Source of the DNA: Pseudomonas putida
Lineage (GTDB): Bacteria > Pseudomonadota > Gammaproteobacteria > Pseudomonadales > Pseudomonadaceae
Reading direction: 5' to 3'
Assembly: GCF_030159595.1 (NCBI RefSeq)
Contig: NZ_BSKJ01000009.1
Span: 62,001 to 126,000 of the forward strand
DNA: 64,000 nt
Shown here: piece by piece, positions 15,807-24,371 of the stretch
Position numbering within the stretch: the stretch's first letter is position 1
Layout: each line of letters begins with the position of its first letter
Notes under the pieces: model-generated
Databases searched by the model: none
What the model was told of the DNA's origin: nothing
What the model saw: only the letters and a program-made list of their open reading frames with translations
Made by a program: the position numbers and the translations under genes

Positions 15807-16361
15807 TCAGCTGAACACCCAGAGTACCCGCGTGGGCTTGTCGGTAAGGTTGGCGTAACGAAAACTGGCGTGGGGTTGCAGCTGAAAGCTGTCACTGGCG
15901 CGCAACGTTACCGGCTCACCGCCGCCCAGCCACACGGTCAGCTCACCTTCGAGCACGAAGCACCCCTGCTCCGAGCTGTCGTCCAGGTACTCCTCGCCAC
16001 TGCTGGCCCCCGGCTCCAGATGGCTATCGAGCATGGAAAACGCGCCCGATATGGTGGGGGATGCCAGTACATCGGTAATGCCGCCGGCCAGGTGAAGCGT
16101 GCGACGCTCGTGAGGGCGAGTGACCCAGTCGAGCTCGCGCGGTTTTTCCAGCTTGTAGAAATAGGCCGTCGATACGCCGAGCTCTTCGCTGATGGCGGTG
16201 AGGTCGGCCACGGTCGGGCGTGATACGCCCCGCTCGACCTGGGACAGAAAGCCCACCGAACGGCCGATTCGCTGGGCCAGCTCGCCCAGGGTCAGGCCTT
16301 TGAACTTGCGCAGGTCGCGAATCAGTACTGCCAGGCCTTCGATTTCTTCGTGCACTTTCAT
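15807..16361 (-). CDS. XRE-cupin regulator, second PuuR-like copy of the spu cluster
   Basis: Regulator of 184 residues. The helix-turn-helix is at about residues 12-68 (LGELAQRIGRSVGFLSQVER and GVSRPTVADLTAIS) and a C-terminal cupin spans about 105-184 (GCFVLEGELTVWLGGGEPVT). The start at 16361 gives the same MKxHEEx N-terminus as its paralogue at 20156-20710, from which it differs at only a modest number of positions. It follows spuC by 145 nt on the same strand. PuuR-type proteins repress polyamine catabolism genes and are relieved by putrescine; that this copy does so is inferred from context. Confidence 0.82.
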   Translation of the reverse strand: MKVHEEIEGLAVLIRDLRKFKGLTLGELAQRIGRSVGFLSQVERGVSRPTVADLTAISEELGVSTAYFYKLEKPRELDWVTRPHERRTLHLAGGITDVLASPTISGAFSMLDSHLEPGASSGEEYLDDSSEQGCFVLEGELTVWLGGGEPVTLRASDSFQLQPHASFRYANLTDKPTRVLWVFS

Positions 16362-16505
16362 AGTTGAATCGCGACTTTCAGACAGGAAATGAATGCCCTG
16401 AAAAGTACATGATCCGACTCGCAAAGCAAAATGCTTCACAGGTGTACGTCTTGCCAGCCAGGCAAACCGGGGCCGCCTTGTGGCCCCAGTGCAGCCAACT
16501 GCCGC

Positions 16506-17864
16506 TTAGCGAACAGCCTCGTACGTCAGGTCCAGGCACTTGCGGGCCTTTTCCACCAGTTCGTCAATCTCTTCGATGCTGATCACCAGCGGCGGCGCGA
16601 TGATCATGGTGTCGCCCACGGCGCGCATGATCAGGCCGTTGTCGAAGCAGTGCTGGCGACAAATCATGCCGACACCTTTGCCTTCGTAACGGGCGCGGGT
16701 GGCCTTGTCTTTCACCAGCTCGATCGCACCGAGCATGCCCAGGCCACGCACTTCGCCTACCAGCGGGTGGTCGGCCAGCTCGCGCAGGCGTTGTTGCAGG
16801 TAAGGCGCGGTTTTATCGTGCACCTGCGGGATGATCTGCTCGTCACGCAGGATGCGCAGGTTCTCCAGGCCTACCGCCGCCGCCACCGGGTGGCCGGAAT
16901 AGGTGAAGCCGTGGTTGAAGTCGCCGCCTTCGCTGATCACCTTGGCCACGGTGTCACGCACGATCACACCGCCCATGGGGATATAACCGGAGGTCAGGCC
17001 TTTGGCGATGGTCATCAGATCAGGCTTGAGGTCGTAGTAGTCGGTACCGAACCACTCACCGGTACGCCCAAAGCCGCAAATCACTTCGTCGGCGACGAAC
17101 AGGATGTCGTACTTGGCGAGGATCTCCTTCACCTTCGGCCAGTAGGTCTGCGGCGGAATGATCACGCCACCGGCGCCCTGGATCGGCTCGGCGATGAAGG
17201 CGGCAACGTTGTCTTCGCCAACTTCGAGGATCTTCTTCTCCAACTGCTCGGCCGCCCACACGCCGAAGTCGGCCTCGGTCATGTCGCCACCTTCGCCGAA
17301 CCAGTAAGGCTGCGGGATGTGCACGATGTCCGGGATCACCCCGCCCTGCTGGTGCATGCCGCTCATGCCGCCCAAGGCTGCGCCTGCCACGGTAGAGCCG
17401 TGGTAACCGTTGATGCGGCCAATGATCACCTTCTTGTTCTTCTGGCCCTTCAGCGCCCAGTAATGGCGAACCATGCGCAGCACAGTGTCGTTGCCTTCGG
17501 AGCCGGAGCCGGTGAAGAACACATGGTTCATGCCTTGCGGGGCCACATCAGCGATCGCCTTGGCCAGCTCCAGCGCAGGCGGGTGCGCGGTCTGGAAGAA
17601 CAGGTTGTAGTAAGGCAGCTGCTTCATCTGCTGGCTGGCCACTTCCGCCAGCTCATCGCGGCCATAGCCAACCGCCACACACCACAGGCCGGCCATGCCA
17701 TCGAGAATCTTGTTGCCTTCGCTGTCCCACAGGTACACGCCCTTGGCCGAGGTGATGATGCGCGGGCCTTTCTCGGCCAGTTGCTTCACATCGCTGAAGG
17801 GGGCCAGGTGGTGGTCGCGGCTCATGGCTTGCCAGGAAAGGGTTTGCGAATTCTGTTCACTCAT
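16506..17864 (-). CDS. spuC: Polyamine (putrescine/spermidine):pyruvate aminotransferase
   Basis: PLP-dependent class-III omega-aminotransferase of 452 residues. It transfers the amino group of putrescine or related amines to pyruvate, giving 4-aminobutanal-type products. Visible motifs are GMAGLWCVAVGYGRDELAEV, the PLP phosphate-binding FFTGSGSEGNDT, NGYHGST, LFVADEVICGFGRTGEWFG containing the cofactor Asp, and the Schiff-base lysine in IAKGLTSGYIPMG. Start at ATG 17864 with GGAG 8 nt before; an in-frame GTG three codons earlier is possible. It lies 70 nt behind spuA and probably in one transcript with it. Length and sequence fit Pseudomonas SpuC closely. Confidence 0.9.
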   Translation of the reverse strand: MSEQNSQTLSWQAMSRDHHLAPFSDVKQLAEKGPRIITSAKGVYLWDSEGNKILDGMAGLWCVAVGYGRDELAEVASQQMKQLPYYNLFFQTAHPPALELAKAIADVAPQGMNHVFFTGSGSEGNDTVLRMVRHYWALKGQKNKKVIIGRINGYHGSTVAGAALGGMSGMHQQGGVIPDIVHIPQPYWFGEGGDMTEADFGVWAAEQLEKKILEVGEDNVAAFIAEPIQGAGGVIIPPQTYWPKVKEILAKYDILFVADEVICGFGRTGEWFGTDYYDLKPDLMTIAKGLTSGYIPMGGVIVRDTVAKVISEGGDFNHGFTYSGHPVAAAVGLENLRILRDEQIIPQVHDKTAPYLQQRLRELADHPLVGEVRGLGMLGAIELVKDKATRARYEGKGVGMICRQHCFDNGLIMRAVGDTMIIAPPLVISIEEIDELVEKARKCLDLTYEAVR

Positions 17865-17933
17865 TGCTTTCACTCCATCGCATTGCGCAGCCAGGCTGCG
17901 CAGGTACTTTTTTTAGTTGGGAAAGGTCGCTAT

Positions 17934-18707
17934 TCAGGCAGACAGCAACAGCTTCTGGCGCAATACCGAGCGCTGCCGGCAAGCCTTGCCGAAGGACTGG
18001 AAGAGGGTCAGGTAATGCGGGTTATCCATGACCTGGAACTCGGGGTGCCATTGCACGGCAAGGGCAAACCCCTTGCCGCTCTCGACCGAAATCGCTTCCA
18101 CCAGGCCATCGGGTGCCAACGCTTCCACCCTCAGCCCCGGGGCCAGTACATCGATGCCCTGGCCATGGATGGAATTGACGTCGAAGATCGCTGGCAAGCC
18201 CATGCGGTCGAGCAGGCCGCCAGGCTCTACATGCATGGTGTGGCGCGGGCCGTACTGCTTTTCGATGGGCTCGCCTTTGCCTTCACGGTGGTCCATGAAC
18301 ACCCCGGCCTCGTGGACGTTCTGGTGCAAGGTGCCACCCAATGCCACGTTCATTTCCTGAAAGCCACGGCAGATGCCGAGTACCGGCACGCCGGCAGCGA
18401 TGGCCGCACGCATCAGCGGCAACGTGGTGGCATCTCGCAGAGGGTCGTGATGGGTGCCCTCGGCACTGGCCGGGCCGTTGTAGTGGAACGGCTCGATGTT
18501 GGACGGCGAACCGGTGAAGATCAGCCCATCCACCACGTCAAGAATATCGGCGCTGTCCATCAGCTCACCGAGGCTGGGTATCACGATGGGCAAGCCACAC
18601 GCCGCCTTGGCTGCCGCGCGCGCGTACTTCTCGGCGATGGTCTGGGTGGCATGCTGCTCAATCATGCTGGTGCATGCGGTAATGCCAATAACGGGCACAC
18701 GTGGCAT
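17934..18707 (-). CDS. spuA: Gamma-glutamyl-polyamine/GABA hydrolase (class-I glutamine amidotransferase)
   Basis: Cytoplasmic hydrolase of 257 residues of the PuuD/SpuA branch, which removes the glutamyl group from gamma-glutamyl-GABA or related intermediates. The catalytic triad is visible: nucleophile Cys in VPVLGICRGFQEMNVALGG and the His/Glu pair in ALAVQWHPEFQ. DGLIFTGSPSNIEP is the typical upstream glycine-rich turn. The ATG at 18707 has GGAGGAAG directly upstream; the longer frame to 18857 has no such site. It sits between spuB and spuC in the operon. Confidence 0.88.
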   Translation of the reverse strand: MPRVPVIGITACTSMIEQHATQTIAEKYARAAAKAACGLPIVIPSLGELMDSADILDVVDGLIFTGSPSNIEPFHYNGPASAEGTHHDPLRDATTLPLMRAAIAAGVPVLGICRGFQEMNVALGGTLHQNVHEAGVFMDHREGKGEPIEKQYGPRHTMHVEPGGLLDRMGLPAIFDVNSIHGQGIDVLAPGLRVEALAPDGLVEAISVESGKGFALAVQWHPEFQVMDNPHYLTLFQSFGKACRQRSVLRQKLLLSA

Positions 18708-18781
18708 ATCTTCCTCCGGCAAATCGGTATTGCGCGTGGTGTTTGAACGTTGATAAAGCGTCGCTGTCCGAACGGCGCCAG

Positions 18782-20128
18782 CTACAGGAACCAGCGGTAT
18801 TCGCGGGCATCGATGTGGCGCATGAAGTCCAGTTGCTCCTGGTATTTGTTTTCGCAATAAACCATCACGAACTCACTGCCCAAGCCTTGATTGACCACCG
18901 GGTGGTGACGCATGGCGGCCAGGGCGCTGAGGGCATCCTTGGGGAAGTCGATGCCGCTCTGGCGGTTTTCGTTCAGCGGGGCGATGGGTTCGACGCCGCG
19001 GTCCAGGCCATGCTCCATGCCGGTCAGGATGGCCGCCAGCACCAGGTACGGGTTGGCATCGGCGCCCGCGAGACGGTGCTCGATGCGCAGGTTGCGCGGG
19101 TCGGACTCGGGAATGCGAATGCACGCATCACGGTCTTCGAACCCCCAGCTGGCCTTGCTCGCCGCGTTGACCATGGCGCCATAGCGGCGGTAGGCATTGT
19201 GGTTGGGGGCGAAGATCGGCATGCAGTGCGGCAGCAACTCCAGGCACCCGGCTACTGCATGGCGCAATTTGCGCTGCTCAGCACCCGCCAGGATGTTATT
19301 GCCAGCGGTGTCGTACAGGCTGACATGCACATGCATGCCGCTGCCTGGCGCCTCCAGGTATGGCTTGCTCATGAAGCTGGCACGGTAGCCGTGCTTCATC
19401 GCGATACCACGCGTACTGCGGCAGAACAGCGCCGACCAATCCGCCGCGCTCAGGGCATCGTCGCTGTGGGAGAAGTTGATCTCGAACTGGCCTGGACCCA
19501 GCTCCGCCGTGATGACGTTCGCTGGCACACCCTGCTCGTTGGCGCCATCCACCATTTCGTGCAGCACTGATGAGAAACGCGACAGCCGCTCGATGTGCAT
19601 GTTCGGCTGATCGTCTTCATCCCCGGTCGCCGTGTCGCGTGGGTACTGCGGCAGGCCGTTATCCAACTGGCGGTCGAACAGGTAGAACTCCAGCTCGAAC
19701 GCCACCACCGGGCGAATGCCACGCTTGGCCAGGCGTTCGATAACGCGGGCCAGCACCTCACGGGGCTCGAACTCGATCGGCTCGGCGGTGCCATCGGAGG
19801 TAATCAGCATCTGGGCGATCACTTCCTTTTCCCAGCGCACCGGCTTCAGGGTGCCCGGCACCAGGCGTCGGGCGGCATCCGGGTCGCCGTCGGCGAAGCA
19901 GTAGTCGCCAATGGGGTACAGCCCACCCTGGGTGCCAAGCAGCACGCAGTTCTGCGGCAGCTTCAGCGGCGCGCCGGCTGCGACCTTTTCCAGCATGTCC
20001 ATGGGGTAGCGCTTGCCGTAGAAATGCCCGGGGATATCCAGCGCAATCAGGTCGACATAACGTATGGCCGGGTGCTGCGCTCGGAACGAGCGCACTTCAG
20101 TCAGCAGATCCGGAAAGATGACACTCAT
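18782..20128 (-). CDS. spuB: Glutamate-polyamine ligase (glutamine synthetase fold)
   Basis: Enzyme of 448 residues of the GlnA-like PuuA/SpuB branch. It ligates glutamate to putrescine or another polyamine with ATP, the first step of the gamma-glutamylation pathway. Features are the beta-grasp N-domain (residues ~20-115), VVAFELEFYLFD with the metal-binding Glu residues, ELGPGQFEINFSHSDD, MHVHVSLYD, PNHNAYRRYGAMVNA, and the ATP-site NLRIEHRLAGADANPYLVLA. The tyrosine adenylylation loop of true GlnA is not apparent. Shorter than GlnA (about 470), as usual for this branch. It begins 27 nt after the PuuR-like regulator. Confidence 0.88.
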   Translation of the reverse strand: MSVIFPDLLTEVRSFRAQHPAIRYVDLIALDIPGHFYGKRYPMDMLEKVAAGAPLKLPQNCVLLGTQGGLYPIGDYCFADGDPDAARRLVPGTLKPVRWEKEVIAQMLITSDGTAEPIEFEPREVLARVIERLAKRGIRPVVAFELEFYLFDRQLDNGLPQYPRDTATGDEDDQPNMHIERLSRFSSVLHEMVDGANEQGVPANVITAELGPGQFEINFSHSDDALSAADWSALFCRSTRGIAMKHGYRASFMSKPYLEAPGSGMHVHVSLYDTAGNNILAGAEQRKLRHAVAGCLELLPHCMPIFAPNHNAYRRYGAMVNAASKASWGFEDRDACIRIPESDPRNLRIEHRLAGADANPYLVLAAILTGMEHGLDRGVEPIAPLNENRQSGIDFPKDALSALAAMRHHPVVNQGLGSEFVMVYCENKYQEQLDFMRHIDAREYRWFL

Positions 20129-20155
20129 CTTCTTATCCTTGTGAGTTGAACGAAT

Positions 20156-20710
20156 TCAATTGAAGACCCAGAGCACGCGGGTGGGCTTTGCCGTCAGGTT
20201 GGCGTAACGGAACTGCGCGTGGGGTTGCAGCTGGAAGCAGTCGTTGGCCTGCAGGGTCACGGCCTCGCCTTGGTCCAGCCATACCGTGAGTTCACCTTCG
20301 AGCACGAAGCAGCCCTGCTCGGAACGGTCGCTCAGGTAGTCCTCGCCACTGCTGGCGCCTGGCTCAAGATGGCTGTCGAGCAGGGAAAAGGCGCCGGCGA
20401 TGGTGGGCGACGCCAGCACATCGGTGATGCCCGCCTCGAGGTACAGCGTGCGCCGCTCGTGGGGGCGCGTGACCCAGCCGATGCTGCGGGGCTTGCTCAG
20501 GTTGTAGAAGTACGCGGTGGATACGCCGAGCGCTTCGCTGATGGCGGTGAGGTCAGCCACAGTCGGGCGCGAGACACCGCGTTCAACCTGAGAGAGGAAG
20601 CCAACCGAGCGGTTGATGCGCTCGGCCAGCTCACCCAGGGTCAGGTTCTTGAATTTGCGCAGGTCGTGAATAAGGATCGCGAGGGCTTCAACCTCTTCGT
20701 GCATCTTCAT
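20156..20710 (-). CDS. XRE-cupin transcriptional regulator (PuuR-like)
   Basis: First gene of the polyamine operon, 184 residues. HTH: LGELAERINRSVGFLSQVER at about residues 27-46 then GVSRPTVADLTAIS. Cupin: GCFVLEGELTVWLDQGEAVT in the C-terminal half, probably the effector pocket. By homology to PuuR it would repress spuB-spuA-spuC until polyamine or a derivative binds. Just upstream is a dense set of palindromes (20724-20775), a likely autoregulatory operator. Paralogue of 15807-16361 at the other end of the operon; both end in the same TRVLWVF tail. Confidence 0.85.
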   Translation of the reverse strand: MKMHEEVEALAILIHDLRKFKNLTLGELAERINRSVGFLSQVERGVSRPTVADLTAISEALGVSTAYFYNLSKPRSIGWVTRPHERRTLYLEAGITDVLASPTIAGAFSLLDSHLEPGASSGEDYLSDRSEQGCFVLEGELTVWLDQGEAVTLQANDCFQLQPHAQFRYANLTAKPTRVLWVFN

Positions 20711-20723
20711 CGTTTCGGACTGC

Positions 20724-20775
20724 CGTGAAATTTTTAGAGTTATTTTTCATGAAAAATTACATGAAAAATTTCACG
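20724..20775. promoter_or_regulatory. Nested palindromic operator upstream of the spu operon
   Basis: CGTGAAATTTTT (20724-20735) is matched by a perfect inverted copy at 20764-20775. Between them lies the perfect 16-bp palindrome ATTTTTCATGAAAAAT (20742-20757). CATGAAAAATT occurs twice in direct repeat (20748-20758 and 20760-20770). The site sits 14-65 nt upstream of the regulator ATG, where promoter and operator are expected. Binding by the PuuR-like proteins is inference. Confidence 0.65.
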
Positions 20776-20816
20776 AGTCAAGCCTGGAGATGGAGATGTG
20801 CAGCCAGAAGCCTGCC

Positions 20817-21383
20817 TCAGGGAGCAAGCCAGGTGGATTGCCACCCCCCTTCATGGCGCAAGAAACGAGCCCGTTGCTGAACGGGTCGCGTGAGATCCAA
20901 CCACTCCAGGGCTCGCGGTTCGATGCAAATAATTGCAAAGTGCTCGAAACCGTCCTGGATGCGTTCGTTGATGACTTCTGGGCTTTCAACCACCTGCCCC
21001 GGCACTGCGCCATGGCGGAACAATGCCTGTGTCTTGTCACGCGCTGCCGACCAGCAGCGTCGTCGATGCCCGATATCGTCGATCAGGATGGCAAGCCCCT
21101 CTATGCGCACCTGCGTCAGGCCGCAAGGGCTCAGTGCCGTGAGTGCAACGCGTGGGTCAACGGCTATCTGCGTGCATTTTGCCGAACGCCTGTCCGCGTA
21201 AAAGTACAGCGCGCCTGCACGGGCATCGGCATCACGCAGCACAACCGTCCTGGAGACAGGCCATCCTTGCTCGTTCAGGGTGGACAGCTGCATGAGCCGA
21301 TAAGGGTTGCGCACGGGGCCGACCGGGATCGCCAACTGCGTCCAGATAAACTGAAACAGATCGTCCAGCATGAAGTCATCCAT
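20817..21383 (-). CDS. Pyridoxamine 5'-phosphate oxidase-family flavoprotein
   Basis: Protein of about 188 residues with the split-barrel flavin fold. QLSTLNEQGWPVSRTVVLRD and ALYFYADRRSAKCTQIAVDP, followed by RVALTALSPCGLTQVRIEGL, match the Alr4036/PdxH-like group, and the tail RFLRHEGGWQSTWLAP fits its C-terminus. Whether it is a true PNPOx or another FMN reductase is open. Start is uncertain: I take ATG 21383 (MDDFMLDD); ATG 21410 or a TTG at 21431 overlapping the SDR stop are alternatives. It runs in the same direction as the SDR and is probably cotranscribed. Confidence 0.72.
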   Translation of the reverse strand: MDDFMLDDLFQFIWTQLAIPVGPVRNPYRLMQLSTLNEQGWPVSRTVVLRDADARAGALYFYADRRSAKCTQIAVDPRVALTALSPCGLTQVRIEGLAILIDDIGHRRRCWSAARDKTQALFRHGAVPGQVVESPEVINERIQDGFEHFAIICIEPRALEWLDLTRPVQQRARFLRHEGGWQSTWLAP

Positions 21384-21427
21384 GTTCCCTGAAACGAGGG
21401 CCGCAGGCATGCTGCGGCCACGGGCGA

Positions 21428-22132
21428 TCAAACGCTGCGTGTTACGCCGCCATCGACCCTGATGTTCTGCCCAGTGATGTAGGCGGCGCCTTCGCTAGCG
21501 AGGAACGCAATGGTCGCCGCGACCTCTTCACTGGTGCCATAACGCTTGAGCGGCACGCTGTCGCGGCGCTGCTCGGTGGCCGGCAAACTGTCGATCCAGC
21601 CTGGCAGGACGTTGTTGATGCGCACGTTATCCCCGGCGAAATTGTCGGCGAAGATCTTGGTGAACGCGGCGAGGCCAGAGCGGAAGACGGCAGAAGTCGG
21701 GAACAGCTCGCTGGGTTCGAACGCCCAGGCAGTAGAGATGTTGATGATCACCCCGCCCTTCTGACGCTGCATGTAAGGCGTCACCAGGCGAGTCGGACGA
21801 ATGACATTGAGTAGGTAGGTATCCATGCCCTTGTGCCAATCTTCGTCGCTGATTTCCAGGATCGGCGCGCGCGGACCATGGCCGGCGCTATTGACCAGCA
21901 CATCGATACGGCCCCATTTCTGCACAACGGCGTCGACCAAGCGTTGCAGGTCCTCAACCGACTGGTTGCTGCCGGTTACACCAACGCCGCCAAGCTCGGC
22001 AGCCAACGCCTCACCCTTGCCCGAAGAGGAAAGAATACCAACCTTGAAGCCATCGGCGGCCAGGCGCCGTGCCGCTGCCGCGCCCATGCCGCTGCCACCC
22101 GCCGTGATAATCGCAACTTTTTCTACTGACAT
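21428..22132 (-). CDS. SDR-family protein lacking the YxxxK catalytic pair
   Basis: Rossmann-fold protein of 234 residues. The nucleotide-binding TAGGSGMG lies at residues 10-17, NSAG at 81-84, the catalytic-Ser region NISTAW at 131-136, and the usual C-terminal ITGQNIRVDGG. Where classical short-chain dehydrogenases have YxxxK, this protein reads SAVFR (147-151), so both Tyr and Lys are absent. It may be an atypical reductase using other residues, or a binding protein. It is followed directly by the PNPOx-like gene and preceded on the same strand by a LysR regulator that may control it. Fold is certain, activity uncertain. Confidence 0.85.
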   Translation of the reverse strand: MSVEKVAIITAGGSGMGAAAARRLAADGFKVGILSSSGKGEALAAELGGVGVTGSNQSVEDLQRLVDAVVQKWGRIDVLVNSAGHGPRAPILEISDEDWHKGMDTYLLNVIRPTRLVTPYMQRQKGGVIINISTAWAFEPSELFPTSAVFRSGLAAFTKIFADNFAGDNVRINNVLPGWIDSLPATEQRRDSVPLKRYGTSEEVAATIAFLASEGAAYITGQNIRVDGGVTRSV

Positions 22133-22231
22133 GCTGCCTCCAGATCGCTCAACACTGATTACTTAGGTGCATTCACCTTAGCAGCAGCCCCAGTGGCGAG
22201 GGAGACAGCTGAGCTTTACTGTTGCAATAGA

Positions 22232-23125
22232 TTAACTATCGACAGCTTGTTGCTTGAGCCAGTGTTGGACAAGGCTCAACGAATCCGGCTGCTTCATCTT
22301 GCGTGGCCACACCAGGTAAAACGACTTGTCGAGCCTGAGCTGCCGGGTAAAAACCTGTATCAGCCGGCCTGCGGCGATGTCCTCACCGACAAACGCGAGG
22401 CTGGCCAACGCAATGCCTTGACCGTTGACTGCTGCCTCAATGGCCAGTGAGGTCTGATTGAAGCGCAGGTTCCTGGCGGTTGGTTGCGCATGCTGCGGGA
22501 ACATATCCGCAAGAAACTGAGGCCAGAAATTATGGGCATCGTGAAGCATGATGAAGCCCTGAAGCTGTTCAAAGCTGACGGGAACTTCGCTTCCATCAAA
22601 CAACCTTGGGCTGGCCACTGCAACGATGCGCTGCTCCATCAACAGCTCGCTATTCAACCCTGCTCCGAAGTCAGGCTTGCCATAACGGACTGCGATATCC
22701 ACGCCATCGGTGCTGAAATGAGAGAGCCGATCGGTGGCCAGTACACGCAAATCGATGTCTGGATGGTTTTGCGCAAAGTCGCCGAGCCTGGGAATCAGCC
22801 ATTTCGAGGCAAAGGTAGGTGTAACGCTGACCGTCAGGTGAGATGCCTGTGGCTTGAGCAGGCGTGTTGCCTCGTCGATCATCGCAAGTGCACTGCGTAT
22901 GCTTGCGCTGTAGCCCTGGCCTGCATCGGTCAACGCCAAACCACGCGGTAGACGTTCAAACAAGCGCAGGTCCAGGCCCGCTTCCAACCCGCGTATCTGC
23001 TGGGCAACGGCTGCCTGGGTCACGCCCAGCTCCTCGGCAGCCACACGGAAGTTCAAGTGGCGAGCCACCACTTCAAAAACACGCAACGCATTCAGCGAGG
23101 GCAAATCAGGGAAACCGTCTGACAT
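22232..23125 (-). CDS. LysR-family regulator, GcvA-like
   Basis: Transcriptional regulator of 297 residues. Winged HTH at about residues 8-66: LNALRVFEVVARHLNFRVAA, then EELGVTQAAVAQQIRGLE. A substrate-binding domain covers ~95-290 (TVSVTPTFASKWLIPRLGDF). The P-SLNALRVFE start and RLPRGLALTDAG place it in the GcvA/AmpR group. It is in tandem 99 nt upstream of the SDR gene rather than divergent from it, and divergent from a second LysR gene. The inducer is unknown. Confidence 0.85.
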   Translation of the reverse strand: MSDGFPDLPSLNALRVFEVVARHLNFRVAAEELGVTQAAVAQQIRGLEAGLDLRLFERLPRGLALTDAGQGYSASIRSALAMIDEATRLLKPQASHLTVSVTPTFASKWLIPRLGDFAQNHPDIDLRVLATDRLSHFSTDGVDIAVRYGKPDFGAGLNSELLMEQRIVAVASPRLFDGSEVPVSFEQLQGFIMLHDAHNFWPQFLADMFPQHAQPTARNLRFNQTSLAIEAAVNGQGIALASLAFVGEDIAAGRLIQVFTRQLRLDKSFYLVWPRKMKQPDSLSLVQHWLKQQAVDS

Positions 23126-23405
23126 GGCAATGGAAATTCTATCGAATTGTCTAATTTTTTCTGCCTCTCTGATCCCTGCGCAAGGTTGATAACCTGATCA
23201 GGCTCGAAAGATTCACCGTGCCGAGGCTACTCCCTGAAAGTCATCAGAGAAACCCGTGCCAGTAGATAAACATTGTTTGCTAACCGGCCCTTTCATGAAA
23301 CGCTCGCAAACCTCGCCCGGATGAGAACAGTCCAGCCTGCGTCAAGTCGAGCTGCAGCGACATGATTACGGCCTGGCGACTATCGTGTTGCAGGAGGGCT
23401 ACAGG

Positions 23406-24332
23406 ATGAAGGTCACTGACGCGCGCCGTATGACTCAAGCTGTACACAACCAGCTTATTGCATTCGAAGCTACCGCCAGGCTTGGAAGCTTCAGGTCCGC
23501 AGCCGACGAACTCTTCGTTACGCAGGGCGCGGTCGCGCAGCAGGTTCGCGTCATGGAGGAAAAACTGGGTATGAAGTTGTTTACCCGCCTGCCGCGTGGC
23601 CTGGCCCCAACTCCGGTCGCGCAGGACTACGTCAATCGCGTTCGCCTGGCCATGGGAATCATCGAAGAGGCTACGAGGGTCCTGCTACACACCGGGAGCG
23701 AAAATGACCCCTATCGACTGACACTCAGCACGACGGCAGCATTCGCCAGTCGCTGGTTACTACCTCGCCTTGCGCGACTGACTGAACAGCATCCACGAAT
23801 ATCCATCATGATAGATGCCACAGATGTCACGCGACCACTGAAAGGCCCGAGCAGCGTCGATATGGCGATCCGATGGGGAGCGCCACCTTTCCTCGACACA
23901 GCTGCACGTTTCTTGCTGCCGGGGCGCAGCATTGCGGTGTGCTCTCCAACCTTGAGTGGATACGGCGGTTGGCAGCGTCCTCGGGATGTACTGAACGTAC
24001 CGCTGATTTCAGACACGCATAACAACTGGACACGTTGGTTTGACGCCTACGGGTTGCCGGGTGCCCGTTTCTCAGGGCCCTCCTTCTCGCAGGCCAACCT
24101 GGCGCTTGACGCTGCTGAACAAGGGATGGGAATTGCGTTGATTCCTGAACCGCTGGCGACCCCTTCACTTAAGACAGGCGCGCTGACAAGGGCATTTGCT
24201 GGCGCTTACCCTCTGGAAACCGAACACGGTTTTTATGTAGTGACGGCTGAGCCCATCACGCCCGACTCTGCCATATCAACTGTCGTTACCTGGTTGCTCA
24301 GCGAAGTCGACGCACGCACCGGGTTGAAATGA
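23406..24332 (+). CDS. LysR-family regulator
   Basis: Regulator of 308 residues with HTH in the first 65 (NQLIAFEATARLGSFRSAAD, ELFVTQGAVAQQVRVMEEKL) and an effector domain (STTAAFASRWLLPRLARLTE). I took the ATG at 23406; a TTG at 23385 is in frame. It resembles the divergent LysR at 22232-23125 in the first domain and in the F/LxRLPRGLA segment, but is clearly a different regulator. It is convergent with the FAD oxidoreductase, so it does not obviously sit in an operon. Targets unknown. Confidence 0.82.
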   Translation: MKVTDARRMTQAVHNQLIAFEATARLGSFRSAADELFVTQGAVAQQVRVMEEKLGMKLFTRLPRGLAPTPVAQDYVNRVRLAMGIIEEATRVLLHTGSENDPYRLTLSTTAAFASRWLLPRLARLTEQHPRISIMIDATDVTRPLKGPSSVDMAIRWGAPPFLDTAARFLLPGRSIAVCSPTLSGYGGWQRPRDVLNVPLISDTHNNWTRWFDAYGLPGARFSGPSFSQANLALDAAEQGMGIALIPEPLATPSLKTGALTRAFAGAYPLETEHGFYVVTAEPITPDSAISTVVTWLLSEVDARTGLK

Positions 24333-24371
24333 ACGGCGCTGAGCGCAAGGCCCAGCGCCACTAGAAAACCG

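Noticed and set aside
16431..18746. 771-codon forward frame opposite spuC and spuA
   Set aside because: Antisense of two confident genes in GC-rich DNA; rich in His/Ala/Gln/Val with no motif, and it crosses the intergenic gap by chance.
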